This document shows, piece after piece, positions 1 through 7,171 of a stretch of 17,461 nucleotides of DNA. Below the pieces are notes generated by a model, which made no database searches, was not told the origin of the DNA, and saw only the letters and a program-made list of their open reading frames with translations. The stretch is from an uncultured Verrucomicrobiota bacterium (GTDB taxonomy: Bacteria; Verrucomicrobiota; Verrucomicrobiia; Limisphaerales; UBA1096), in the NCBI GenBank assembly GCA_913050205.1, contig CAJXAU010000009.1, positions 1 to 17,461 of the forward strand, read 5' to 3'. How positions within the stretch are numbered: the stretch's first letter is position 1; each line of letters starts with the position of its first letter. The position numbers and the translations under genes are program-made.

Positions 1-1214
1 TGCTTGGCCTGTTGCGTTCCGGCAAGGCGACGCGCATGGTCGAGGATGCCGAGTCGGCAATGGAGCAGTTCTTTGGTGAACTCGAGGTCGCGTGTGACGA
101 GTTGAGCGAACGGCAGACCAAGTCCAAAACTTACGGGGCGAACAAATCTGCATCGTGGAAGGAACTGCGAGTGCGCCATGCGGAATTGATCGACGACACG
201 TTGACGCTGCCGCTCCAGCGGGTGCGCGAGGCACTGGTACAACTACGCGATGAGACGGACGATGCCGATACAGGGCAGGAGCTGGCCGAATTCAATCGCC
301 GCGTTGGTGAGTTGCGTGAGGGGGTGCAGTTATTTCTATCGCAGGCATCGCAGGAGCACGTTTACTGGGTGGAAAAATCGGGCAAGGCCAACACGATCCT
401 TTCGCTGAACGCCGCGCCGATTGATGTTGCGGTGCATCTCCGGCGGAGGCTGTTCCGCTGCAGTTCGCCGGTTGTCCTGACGAGTGCGACTTTGGCTCTG
501 AGCGACGTGCAATCCGAAAGATCGGCCCGAAAGGGCGCCAACCCACTGGATTATTTTGCAGGCCTGATTGGGGCCGAGGCGGTGCGGGCGATGCAGGTCG
601 GTTCGCCGTTCGACTATGAGCGACAGATGAAACTGTTCATCGCCGGCAAGATGCCGGATCCGCGTGAGCCGGAGTTCCGGGATGCTGTTGCGAAGCAGAT
701 CCGCCACTTCGTTAACCTCAGTGACGGGGGGGCGTTCGTGTTGTTCACCAACTTCCGGCTGATGCGTGATCTCGCAGAAGAGTTGGAGGGCTTTTTTCGA
801 GAGCGCGGCATTGAATGCCTAGTGCAGGGAACCGGTGTGCCGCGATCGACGATGCTTGAGCGGTTCAAGGCCGACGATCGGTCGGTATTGTTTGGCACGG
901 ATAGTTTTTGGCAGGGGGTCGACGTTCCCGGAGAGGCATTGCGAAACGTGATTATCACGCGCCTGCCGTTCATGGTGCCGGATCACCCGCTGGTCGAGGC
1001 CCAGATCGAGGCGATCGAGGCGCGTGATGGCAACGCGTTCATGGAGTTTTCCCTGCCGGTGGCAGTGCTGAAGTTTCGCCAAGGCGTCGGCCGTTTGATC
1101 CGCACCAAGAGCGATAACGGCATGGTTGTCGTGCTGGACAATCGTGTGCTGACCAAGCGCTACGGCGACATTTTCCTGAAATCCCTGCCAAGCTGCCCCA
1201 CCGAGGTAGTCTGA
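1..1214 (+). CDS. dinG: DinG-family ATP-dependent DNA helicase, C-terminal part (5' truncated)
   Basis: This is the C-terminal ~400 residues of a superfamily 2, XPD-like helicase of the DinG/YoaA type, which unwinds DNA with 5'-3' polarity during repair and replication-conflict resolution. The frame is open to the left window edge, so the TTG at 12 is not a real start and the Walker A and Fe-S cysteine regions lie outside the window. Counting from that TTG, visible motifs are TSATL (residues 157-161, motif III-like), FGTDSFWQGVDVPG (from 294, motif V) and QGVGRLIR (from 357, motif VI with the arginine finger). The stretch NVIITRLPFMVPDHPL is typical of the family. Residues 15-110 are charged and helical, as expected of the arch/spacer region. 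The gene stops with TGA 51 bp before the next gene on the same strand. It contains no copy of the window's palindrome. DinG and YoaA cannot be told apart without the N-terminus. Confidence 0.9.
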   Translation, partial: LGLLRSGKATRMVEDAESAMEQFFGELEVACDELSERQTKSKTYGANKSASWKELRVRHAELIDDTLTLPLQRVREALVQLRDETDDADTGQELAEFNRRVGELREGVQLFLSQASQEHVYWVEKSGKANTILSLNAAPIDVAVHLRRRLFRCSSPVVLTSATLALSDVQSERSARKGANPLDYFAGLIGAEAVRAMQVGSPFDYERQMKLFIAGKMPDPREPEFRDAVAKQIRHFVNLSDGGAFVLFTNFRLMRDLAEELEGFFRERGIECLVQGTGVPRSTMLERFKADDRSVLFGTDSFWQGVDVPGEALRNVIITRLPFMVPDHPLVEAQIEAIEARDGNAFMEFSLPVAVLKFRQGVGRLIRTKSDNGMVVVLDNRVLTKRYGDIFLKSLPSCPTEVV

Positions 1215-1265
1215 TTGGCTGTCCGTAATTGAACGATTCCCCTTGGGATGGCATCCTAATTCCCC

Positions 1266-3482
1266 ATGAGGGTCGTTGTTCTCACTTTTTTTGTTTCGCT
1301 ATTGTTCGCGGTGAACGTCCCGGCTCAGTTTGGCGACCCGTTTGGTGGCGGGCAGGCAGGCGTAGCCAAGGCGGCGACCAAGGCCAAACTGCTACTCTCC
1401 CATGTCACGGCCAAGCCGGGCTCAAAGATCACGGCCGGGATCGAGTTGAAGATGGATAAGGGCTGGCACACCTACTGGCTCAATCCCGGTGCAGCTGGTT
1501 TGCCGACATCGGTGAAGTGGACGCTACCAGAGGGCATCACCGCCGGAAAAATCCAGTGGCCGGTTCCGGAGAAATTCATGTCGCTTGGCTCCACCGGGTA
1601 CGGCTACCACAATGAGACCGTGTTGCTGGTGCCGTTGACCGTTGCTGCGGATGCGCCGCTTGGCCAAGCGGAGATTACGGGCAAGGTGGAGTGGCTGGAG
1701 TGCAAGGAACAGTGCAACCCACGTGATCAGGAGGTCAGCATTAAGCTTGTGCTTGGCCAAGCGGCCAAGGAATCCGCCTCTGCGCAAGTGCTCAGGCAGT
1801 GGCAGAAAAAATTGCCCAAGCCGAAGGAGGAAAATTCCACAGCCAAAGCCTGGTGGGGAGGCGTGGCAAAGGATGACGAACGAAAATTGATTATCGAGTT
1901 CGATCCCGGCGAAGCCAAGGAGGATGCCGATTTTTTCTCGCTACCGTATGAGCCATTCGAGTTATCCCCGGAGAGCACAATCAGCACCACCGCCGAGGGC
2001 AGGTTGCAGGTGGAGAAAACGGTATTGAAATTTGAAGGTGACTGGCCAAGCACGATTGCCGGCCTGTTGGTATTCCACCTAAAAGATCACGATGTAACCC
2101 GTGCGGTAGAGGTGTCGCTACCGATCGCGGCGGATGCCAACAGCCCCGTGCCAACAGCGGGGACGAAAACAGAAGGGACGACAACCACGTCAGCTACAGT
2201 CGGACCGACCTCGGAAGCGCCGAGTCAATCGCTTGGTCTCATGCTGCTTTACGCATTCCTCGGCGGAATCATCTTAAATGTGATGCCGTGCGTGTTGCCG
2301 GTGATCTCGCTGAAAATTCTGGGGTTCGTGAACCAAAGTCAGGAGTCGCCGGCGAGAGTGCGCCTGCTCGGTATGCTGTACGGCGCGGGGGTGCTGGTGT
2401 CATTTTTGATTTTGGCTGGGTTCGTGATCGGGGTGAAGAGCGCCGGTGAGTTGGCGAGTTGGGGGATGCAAATGTCGAACCCACAGTTCGTGGTGCTATT
2501 GACGATCCTCGTCACGTTGGTGGCGCTGAATCTTTTCGGGTTGTTTGAAGTCACACTGGGCTCGGTGGGCGTGGCGGCCGGTTCGGTTACCTCGAGGGAG
2601 GGAGCCGGGGGGGCGTTTTTTAACGGCGTGCTCGCGACAATTTTGGCGACGCCCTGCACCGCGCCGTTTTTGGCCCCGGCGTTGGGCTTCGCGTTTTTGC
2701 AATCAAGCGGGGTGATTGTGTTGATGTTCATTGCTGTGGCGGTGGGGCTTGCTCTGCCGTACGTCGTCCTCAGTTGGAATCCGAAGTGGCTGCGCTTTTT
2801 GCCCAAGCCGGGGCCGTGGATGGAAAAATTCAAGATTGCCATGGGGTTCCCGATGCTCGGGACGGCGATGTGGTTGTTCATGCTGACCTACGAATATTAC
2901 GGCGACCGAATTTTGTGGTTCGGGATTTTTCTGACCCTGCTGGCGATGGCAGTCTGGATTTTTGGCGAGTTTTTTCAGCGCGGTACGCGGCGCAAAGGGC
3001 TTGCGCTGGCGTTGGCGGGATTGATGACACTGGGGGGCGTCGTGTTTGGTCTGGAAGGGCAATTGCAGTGGCGTAACCCGATCGATCCAGACTCAAGATC
3101 GGCAGGGGTGGTGCAGGATTTCCCCGGGGGGATCGAGTGGCACACATGGTCGCCCGAGGCGGTTGCGGCGGCACGGGAAGATGGCCAGCCGGTGCTGGTG
3201 GATTTCACTGCCAAGTGGTGCATTACCTGCATCGCCAACAAAAAATCCAGCATCGATATTGAGTCCGTCCGGGCCGTGATGACGGAGAAAAATGTAAAGG
3301 CGTTTCGCGCCGACTACACGAGGCGACCGGATTACATCACGCACGAGTTGAACAAGTGGAACAGGGCAGGGGTGCCACTGGTGCTGGTGTTTTCGCCGGA
3401 CACGGGGCAACAGGCGCAGGTGCTGCCCGAGGTGCTCACGCCGGGCATTGTGTTGGACGCGCTCAAGAAGGCCGCTGGTTGA
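1266..3482 (+). CDS. dsbD: DsbD-type thiol:disulfide interchange protein (three modules)
   Basis: A 738-residue inner-membrane protein that carries electrons from cytoplasmic thioredoxin to periplasmic thiol proteins. An N-terminal signal peptide (about residues 1-20) is followed by a periplasmic DsbD-N/DsbC-like domain (about 35-290) with WLECKEQC, where C146 and C150 are the likely redox pair. A CcdA-like multi-helix membrane domain (about 325-620) carries NVMPCVLP (near 338) and TPCTAP (near 462), the two conserved membrane cysteines. A C-terminal thioredoxin domain has WCITC (near 651-655). All three redox relays expected of DsbD are present, so it should be functional. The ATG at 1266 is chosen because the signal peptide follows at once; no clear Shine-Dalgarno precedes it. 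Two copies of the CTTGGCCAAG palindrome lie in the N-terminal domain, both encoding LGQA. The stop is followed directly by a tandem palindrome and a convergent gene. ScsB-like proteins share this build and are the main alternative. Confidence 0.92.
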   Translation: MRVVVLTFFVSLLFAVNVPAQFGDPFGGGQAGVAKAATKAKLLLSHVTAKPGSKITAGIELKMDKGWHTYWLNPGAAGLPTSVKWTLPEGITAGKIQWPVPEKFMSLGSTGYGYHNETVLLVPLTVAADAPLGQAEITGKVEWLECKEQCNPRDQEVSIKLVLGQAAKESASAQVLRQWQKKLPKPKEENSTAKAWWGGVAKDDERKLIIEFDPGEAKEDADFFSLPYEPFELSPESTISTTAEGRLQVEKTVLKFEGDWPSTIAGLLVFHLKDHDVTRAVEVSLPIAADANSPVPTAGTKTEGTTTTSATVGPTSEAPSQSLGLMLLYAFLGGIILNVMPCVLPVISLKILGFVNQSQESPARVRLLGMLYGAGVLVSFLILAGFVIGVKSAGELASWGMQMSNPQFVVLLTILVTLVALNLFGLFEVTLGSVGVAAGSVTSREGAGGAFFNGVLATILATPCTAPFLAPALGFAFLQSSGVIVLMFIAVAVGLALPYVVLSWNPKWLRFLPKPGPWMEKFKIAMGFPMLGTAMWLFMLTYEYYGDRILWFGIFLTLLAMAVWIFGEFFQRGTRRKGLALALAGLMTLGGVVFGLEGQLQWRNPIDPDSRSAGVVQDFPGGIEWHTWSPEAVAAAREDGQPVLVDFTAKWCITCIANKKSSIDIESVRAVMTEKNVKAFRADYTRRPDYITHELNKWNRAGVPLVLVFSPDTGQQAQVLPEVLTPGIVLDALKKAAG
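1656..1671. repeat. CTTGGCCAAG palindrome, copy 1 (in dsbD)
   Basis: Perfect 16-bp palindrome CCGCTTGGCCAAGCGG around the 10-bp core (1659-1668). It is read in the frame giving Leu-Gly-Gln-Ala in the periplasmic N-terminal domain of DsbD. Confidence 0.9.
1751..1762. repeat. CTTGGCCAAG palindrome, copy 2 (in dsbD)
   Basis: Perfect 12-bp GCTTGGCCAAGC (core 1752-1761), 93 bp after copy 1 and in the same reading frame (Leu-Gly-Gln-Ala). A trailing GGCCAAGG extends the resemblance. Confidence 0.9.
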
Positions 3483-3483
3483 C

Positions 3484-3507
3484 CTTGGCCAAGCGCTTGG
3501 CCAAGCG
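3484..3507. repeat. Tandem palindrome at the convergent dsbD/lysE junction (copies 3 and 4)
   Basis: Two head-to-tail units of the 12-mer CTTGGCCAAGCG fill 24 of the 27 bp between the dsbD stop (3482) and the lysE stop (3510). Positions 3484-3505 as a whole are one perfect 22-bp palindrome. In RNA from either strand this could fold into a 9-bp stem (CTTGGCCAA/TTGGCCAAG) with a GCGC loop. No T-run follows on either side, so a classical intrinsic terminator is not supported, although a bidirectional transcript-end hairpin is possible. Confidence 0.9.
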
Positions 3508-3509
3508 GG

Positions 3510-4172
3510 TCAGTTGCCTTGGGCCACAGTGCCGATCAGCCGTACGGCGATCACGACAGCCAGCAGCAGCAACAGAACGCCGGAAACTTGGGAGAAATTC
3601 ACCAGCGTCTTGTCCGAAAAGCGGTTGCGGACACGGGCACTGCCGATCACCAACATTGTGAACCATGCGCCGATGCCAAGGCCTGCCCCCCCGGCGCAGG
3701 CCATGCGGCTTTGCCAAGCTGGTTGCAGAGTGTCGTTGGCCAGCAGCACGGCGGAGATCATGATCCAAAAAAGGAGGACGTTCGGGTTGACGAGCACACG
3801 GACGAAGCCGGTCCAGAATGCTGTATGCGGGTGCAGTCGCTGTTCGACGACTTTGGCGCGCTTGCCCTGGACGGCTACTGTGTCTGTCATCAGGTATTTC
3901 ACACCAAAGAAACTGACGGCGAGCAGGCTGACCAACTCGACCGTGGCACGGATGAGCTTGTCATCGAAGAGATTGGCGAAGCCACCAAACGCGATGACAC
4001 AGTAGATCAACTCCATGATCAGCGCGCCGGCTGACATGATGAACGCCCGCCCGCGTCCGCCGTGGATGCCTTCCTCCATGATTGCGACGTTTACCGGCCC
4101 GACCGGTACGGCGCAAATGAACCCGGTCAGTGCCCCCGCGCCAATCGCCATGGCGTACTGCTCGGGTGTCAT
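3510..4172 (-). CDS. LysE/RhtB-family amino-acid exporter
   Basis: A 220-residue integral membrane protein of the LysE translocator superfamily, which exports amino acids or related small molecules using the proton-motive force. The family signature PVGPVNVAI lies at about residues 22-30, just after the first helix. About six hydrophobic segments follow, with an LVNPNVLLFW segment near the middle, a usual family feature. The length of about 200-220 residues is normal. The ATG at 4172 is well supported by a GGGAGGG Shine-Dalgarno 8 bp upstream, within the 18-bp gap after pssA, so the two are probably cotranscribed with lysE last in the unit. The substrate cannot be told from the sequence. Its 3' end abuts the tandem palindrome shared with convergent dsbD. 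The gene itself has no palindrome copy. Confidence 0.88.
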   Translation of the reverse strand: MTPEQYAMAIGAGALTGFICAVPVGPVNVAIMEEGIHGGRGRAFIMSAGALIMELIYCVIAFGGFANLFDDKLIRATVELVSLLAVSFFGVKYLMTDTVAVQGKRAKVVEQRLHPHTAFWTGFVRVLVNPNVLLFWIMISAVLLANDTLQPAWQSRMACAGGAGLGIGAWFTMLVIGSARVRNRFSDKTLVNFSQVSGVLLLLLAVVIAVRLIGTVAQGN

Positions 4173-4180
4173 TGTGAAAT

Positions 4181-4188
4181 CCCTCCCG
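4181..4188 (-). promoter_or_regulatory. Ribosome binding site of the LysE-family gene
   Basis: The minus strand reads GGGAGGG followed by ATTTCACA and ATG. This is the clearest Shine-Dalgarno in the window; most other starts here lack one. It fixes the start at 4172 and lies in the 18-bp gap after the pssA stop. Confidence 0.75.
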
Positions 4189-4190
4189 GG

Positions 4191-5039
4191 CTAGTCTTCG
4201 TCGAAGTCTTCCTCTTCAATTTCCCTCCTTAATTTCCGAGACAACTTGGGCCTGATGAATCCGTACACGAGGTACGAGGTAAAAATGACCGGCAACACAA
4301 CCGGCACGATGTATTCCCAAAGCACCACGAGGCAGGCGACACTCGTGACAGCGACCACGAATTTGGTGAACGGCCGGCGCGTGCGAAAGTCGAGCGTCTT
4401 GAACGCGGGGTACTTGACCTCGCTGACCATCATTACCGAGAGAAAAACCAGCACGGATAGGAGCACCCAGCGCCAAATCGTATCGGTCATTTCCTTACCC
4501 TCGAGCCAGATGAAAAAGATAGTTAATGATGCAACCAGTGCGGCCGAGGCGGGAATGGGAAAACCCAGAAATTCCTTGTTGTTGCCAGAGTTGGGCATCG
4601 CGGCGAGGCAGTTGTACCGGGCCAGCCGGAGCGCGCCGCAGAGCAGGTACACGGAGGCGACCACTAGTCCGAGCCGTTCGAATTCGTGCAGGATCACCCG
4701 TTGCATCAGGAACGCCGGGGCAGCGCCAAACGAGATGATATCGGCCAGCGAATCGAACTGGAGGCCAAACGGGCTTTCCTTACCGATCAGCCGCGCGATC
4801 CGGCCGTCGAGTCCATCAAAAACAAACGCGCCAAGGATCAGCCAAAGCGCCGGCATGATCTTTTCCGCATCGAACGAAGTCTCTGTGCCCACCGGTGGCG
4901 TCACTTTGACGATGTACCACAATGCGAGAAAACCGCACAACAGGTTGCCGGCGGTCATCAGGTTTGGGAGGAAATAAATTCGCAGCCGTTCCCCGTTTCC
5001 GTTCGGTTTCTGGTCAGTAGCTGGTGGGTTGTTGCTCAA
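4191..5039 (-). CDS. pssA: CDP-diacylglycerol--serine O-phosphatidyltransferase
   Basis: A 282-residue membrane enzyme that makes phosphatidylserine from CDP-diacylglycerol and serine, the first committed step to phosphatidylethanolamine. The complete CDP-alcohol phosphatidyltransferase signature DG-x2-AR-x8-G-x3-D-x3-D is present: D78 G79, A82 R83, G92, D96 and D100, with an additional D75. The opening FLPNLMTAGNLLCGF (from about residue 23) and the segment GFPIPASAA point to the PssA subfamily rather than PgsA. About seven to eight hydrophobic helices are visible, and the C-terminus is highly acidic (EIEEEDFDED). The start is a TTG and is uncertain: no ATG occurs before residue 29 and a stop (TAA at 5063-5061) closes the frame upstream. 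It sits 53 bp downstream of the AI-2E-family gene and 18 bp upstream of the LysE-family gene, on the same strand. Confidence 0.92.
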   Translation of the reverse strand: MSNNPPATDQKPNGNGERLRIYFLPNLMTAGNLLCGFLALWYIVKVTPPVGTETSFDAEKIMPALWLILGAFVFDGLDGRIARLIGKESPFGLQFDSLADIISFGAAPAFLMQRVILHEFERLGLVVASVYLLCGALRLARYNCLAAMPNSGNNKEFLGFPIPASAALVASLTIFFIWLEGKEMTDTIWRWVLLSVLVFLSVMMVSEVKYPAFKTLDFRTRRPFTKFVVAVTSVACLVVLWEYIVPVVLPVIFTSYLVYGFIRPKLSRKLRREIEEEDFDED

Positions 5040-5092
5040 AACAATGTCGCCGGCGCGTGATTACTGGATAGTGTGCCCGGTTGAAAGTCGAA

Positions 5093-6295
5093 TCACGTGG
5101 CAGCCGTGCCTTCGTTTCCGTCGCGGGTGTGAACGCGATCGACCCACACGTAGCGGAACATCAGCGTTCGTAGTGCCGCCGTTAGCGGGATGGCTAACAC
5201 GCCACCAACGATTCCGCCGAGTAGAGTCGTGCCGATCATGATTGCGACGATAATGGTCAGCGGATGCAAACCCACGCGATCTCCGATAATCTTCGGGGAG
5301 ATAAACAGACCTTCCATCGCCTGTACAATGGCAAACCAAACTAGGATCAGGATTGGCTTTAGCCAGCCGTCATCCGGTACAAATTGAACCATCGAGAGGA
5401 TGAACGCCGGGATGATGCTCAGCGCGACACCGAGGTACGGGATGATTCCGAGCAACCCGGCCATGACACCCAGCAGGATTGCGTAATCCAGCCCCAGCGC
5501 GAGAAAGCCCACGGTTAACAGCGCGCCAACACACATCGCCACAAGAACTTGGCTGCGAAAGAACACGATCAGGCAGTCGTTGATCGCGTGCAGCACGAAC
5601 ACGATTTCGTCCTTGATGTTCGACTCGCGCACCGGGAGGTAGTCCGTCCAGTTGCGCTTGATGCTTCGTTTCTCGAGCAGGAAATAAAAAACATAAACCG
5701 GCACCAGAGCCAGCCCGGCAAGAAAGCCGAACAGCGAAGACACTTTTTTTAATTGCTCCAGCAGCCAGGTGGAGATTTTTGAAACGGCCTCGACCGTAAA
5801 CTCCCTCGCCTTCTCGTTCGTTAACCCCACGCTCTGCACCCACTCCTTTGAGGTCTCGAACCAAACCGTGCTGGGGGGTGAGTTGGTGGATCCGTCAGAC
5901 GTGTCAGGCTGCATCAGGGAGGTTACTTTTTGTTGAAACACCTTCGCCTTCTTGGGGAACTCTGTCGTCAGTTTGCTTGCCTGACCGATTAATGCCGGCA
6001 CCACCGAGGCCACGAGTCCCCCCACGAGCAGCAGCGCGATTGTGAATACAAGAATGATCGCACTCTGGCGGTGCATGCCGCGTTTTTTGTGGAACCAATC
6101 AACCAGTGGATCGAGCAGGTACGCCACGATGCCGGCGATTGCCAATGGCACCAGCACCGAGGACAGGGTGTTGGCCACCCACGCCACGCCGAGCAGCAGC
6201 AACGCGATGAGCGCGAGCAGAATCCCAATCGCCAAAGCCGTGACAGAGGTCCAGAGGATTCTTGCCTGCTTTTCGCTTGGGGGAGGGAATGCCAT
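5093..6295 (-). CDS. AI-2E/PerM-family membrane transporter
   Basis: A 400-residue polytopic membrane protein of the AI-2E transporter (PF01594) family, whose members include TqsA (autoinducer-2 export), PerM and Na+/H+ antiporters. The N-terminal helix pair, a long hydrophilic periplasmic-type segment (about residues 120-190), and the C-terminal signatures LLGIIPYLGVALSIIPA and LFISPKIIGDRVGLHPL are characteristic. The substrate is not predictable. I chose the ATG at 6295 over the longer TTG at 6322: it lies 7 bp after the proC stop and has AGGA 11 bp upstream inside the proC end, whereas the TTG would overlap proC by 20 bp. It appears to sit in the proC-to-lysE leftward unit. Confidence 0.87.
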   Translation of the reverse strand: MAFPPPSEKQARILWTSVTALAIGILLALIALLLLGVAWVANTLSSVLVPLAIAGIVAYLLDPLVDWFHKKRGMHRQSAIILVFTIALLLVGGLVASVVPALIGQASKLTTEFPKKAKVFQQKVTSLMQPDTSDGSTNSPPSTVWFETSKEWVQSVGLTNEKAREFTVEAVSKISTWLLEQLKKVSSLFGFLAGLALVPVYVFYFLLEKRSIKRNWTDYLPVRESNIKDEIVFVLHAINDCLIVFFRSQVLVAMCVGALLTVGFLALGLDYAILLGVMAGLLGIIPYLGVALSIIPAFILSMVQFVPDDGWLKPILILVWFAIVQAMEGLFISPKIIGDRVGLHPLTIIVAIMIGTTLLGGIVGGVLAIPLTAALRTLMFRYVWVDRVHTRDGNEGTAAT

Positions 6296-6302
6296 CGAGA
6301 AA

Positions 6303-7118
6303 TTAATCCTGACCCAGTTCAATGGCCCGTTCGGCCGAGGCGCGCACGGCGTTGATCAAGGCACTTCGAACGCCGCCTTCTTCCAGTTCGTGCACTCCCT
6401 CGATCGTGGTTCCGCCGGGGCTGCAGACCATGTCTTTGAGCTCGCCGGGGTGTTTGCCGGTCTCCAGCACCATCTTCGCCGCACCAAGCATCGTCTGTGC
6501 GGCGAGCCGCGTGGCGATGTCCCGCGGCAGTCCGGCCGCGACGCCGCCGTCACTTAACGCATCAATCACTGTGTAGCCGTAGGCCGGGCCGCTGCCGCTG
6601 AGGCCGGTCACGGCGTCGATCAAATTCTCTTTCACCTCGTAAGCGATGCCGACCGATGAGAGTAGGCGGTTCACCAACTCGCTGTCCTCTGCAGTGGCCG
6701 CTTGGCCAAGCGCGTAGCCGCAGGCGCCTTCGCCGACCAATGCTGGCGTATTCGGCATCACGCGAACCACCCGGGCGCGACGGCCGCACGCCTCGTCGAG
6801 CTTGGCCAAGCGCACGCCGGCGAGGATGGAGATGACGAGGTGTTCGTCGGTGAATTGGTCGAGCACCGGCTTGGTGGCTTCATCGAGTTGATACGGCTTG
6901 AACGCCAGAAAAATGACCTTGGCCTTGGCCAACACATCAGCGTTGGAATCGGTGGTTTCACAGCCAAGCGCTTGGCCAAAGGCATCCCGCCCAGCTGCCA
7001 TCGGGTCACTGGCGATCATCTTTTCCGGGGAGGCAAGACCGGCGTTCACCAGGCCCTTGGCCAAGGCGGCTGCCATCTTCCCCGCACCAATGAAACCGAT
7101 GGAATGTGTTTCAGTCAC
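6303..7118 (-). CDS. proC: Pyrroline-5-carboxylate reductase
   Basis: A 271-residue cytoplasmic enzyme catalysing the last step of proline synthesis, NAD(P)H-dependent reduction of pyrroline-5-carboxylate. The Rossmann motif GFIGAGKM is at residues 8-15, the conserved MPNTPA at 121-126, and the family signature GLSGSGPAY at 172-180, followed by the dimerisation helices with GLPRDIATRLAAQTMLGAAKM and SPGGTTIEG. Length and order are canonical. The start is GTG at 7118, without an obvious Shine-Dalgarno. The gene carries three perfect palindrome copies (encoding ALGQAA, RLAKLD and ALAKGL) and two near copies, the densest load in the window. These residues fit ordinary ProC sequence, so the word seems embedded in, not inserted into, the gene. 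Cotranscription with the downstream AI-2E-family gene is likely. Confidence 0.95.
   Translation of the reverse strand: MTETHSIGFIGAGKMAAALAKGLVNAGLASPEKMIASDPMAAGRDAFGQALGCETTDSNADVLAKAKVIFLAFKPYQLDEATKPVLDQFTDEHLVISILAGVRLAKLDEACGRRARVVRVMPNTPALVGEGACGYALGQAATAEDSELVNRLLSSVGIAYEVKENLIDAVTGLSGSGPAYGYTVIDALSDGGVAAGLPRDIATRLAAQTMLGAAKMVLETGKHPGELKDMVCSPGGTTIEGVHELEEGGVRSALINAVRASAERAIELGQD
6700..6711. repeat. CTTGGCCAAG palindrome, copy 5 (in proC)
   Basis: Perfect 12-bp GCTTGGCCAAGC (core 6701-6710). On the coding (minus) strand it is read as Leu-Gly-Gln-Ala at ProC residues 138-141. Confidence 0.9.
6800..6811. repeat. CTTGGCCAAG palindrome, copy 6 (in proC)
   Basis: Perfect 12-bp GCTTGGCCAAGC (core 6801-6810), exactly 100 bp from copy 5. 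It is read as Leu-Ala-Lys at ProC residues 104-106, where SLAKL-type sequence is usual for the family. Confidence 0.9.
6924..6932. repeat. Degenerate palindrome copy (in proC)
   Basis: Nine of ten core bases (CTTGGCCAA, then C instead of G) in the proC coding region, read as Leu-Ala-Lys on the minus strand. Confidence 0.5.
6963..6980. repeat. Half-offset palindrome copy (in proC)
   Basis: A perfect 14-bp palindrome GCCAAGCGCTTGGC (6963-6976), the junction form of two adjacent units, followed by CAAA so that the second core (6971-6980) is one base short of perfect. It encodes GQALG on the minus strand. Confidence 0.7.
7055..7066. repeat. CTTGGCCAAG palindrome, copy 7 (in proC)
   Basis: Perfect 12-bp palindrome CCTTGGCCAAGG (core 7056-7065), with C/G flanks in place of G/C. 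It is read as Leu-Ala-Lys in the first helix after the ProC Rossmann loop. Confidence 0.85.
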
Positions 7119-7158
7119 GGCAGATTGGGTATCAAAACCGGTGCTGGCGGTAAAGCCC

Positions 7159-7170
7159 TTTGGCCAAGCG
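7159..7170. repeat. Near-palindrome between eda and proC
   Basis: TTTGGCCAAGCG: nine of ten core bases followed by the usual GCG-type flank. It lies in the 53-bp gap just after the KDPG aldolase stop and before proC, on the shared leftward transcript. Confidence 0.6.
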
Positions 7171-7171
7171 A

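Noticed and set aside
12..14. TTG at 12 as the true start of the DinG-family gene
   Set aside because: The frame stays open to the window edge and the family's N-terminal ATP-binding half is absent, so the gene is cut by the window.
3484..3507. Classical intrinsic terminator between dsbD and lysE
   Set aside because: A hairpin can form, but neither strand has a T-run after it. It is listed as a repeat instead.
4246..4977. A 243-residue plus-strand frame
   Set aside because: It lies wholly antisense to pssA, whose catalytic signature is complete. Its translation is Ser/Thr/Arg-rich low-information sequence.
6296..6322. Longer TTG start for the AI-2E-family protein
   Set aside because: It would overlap proC by 20 bp. 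The ATG at 6295 has a nearby AGGA and clean spacing after the proC stop.
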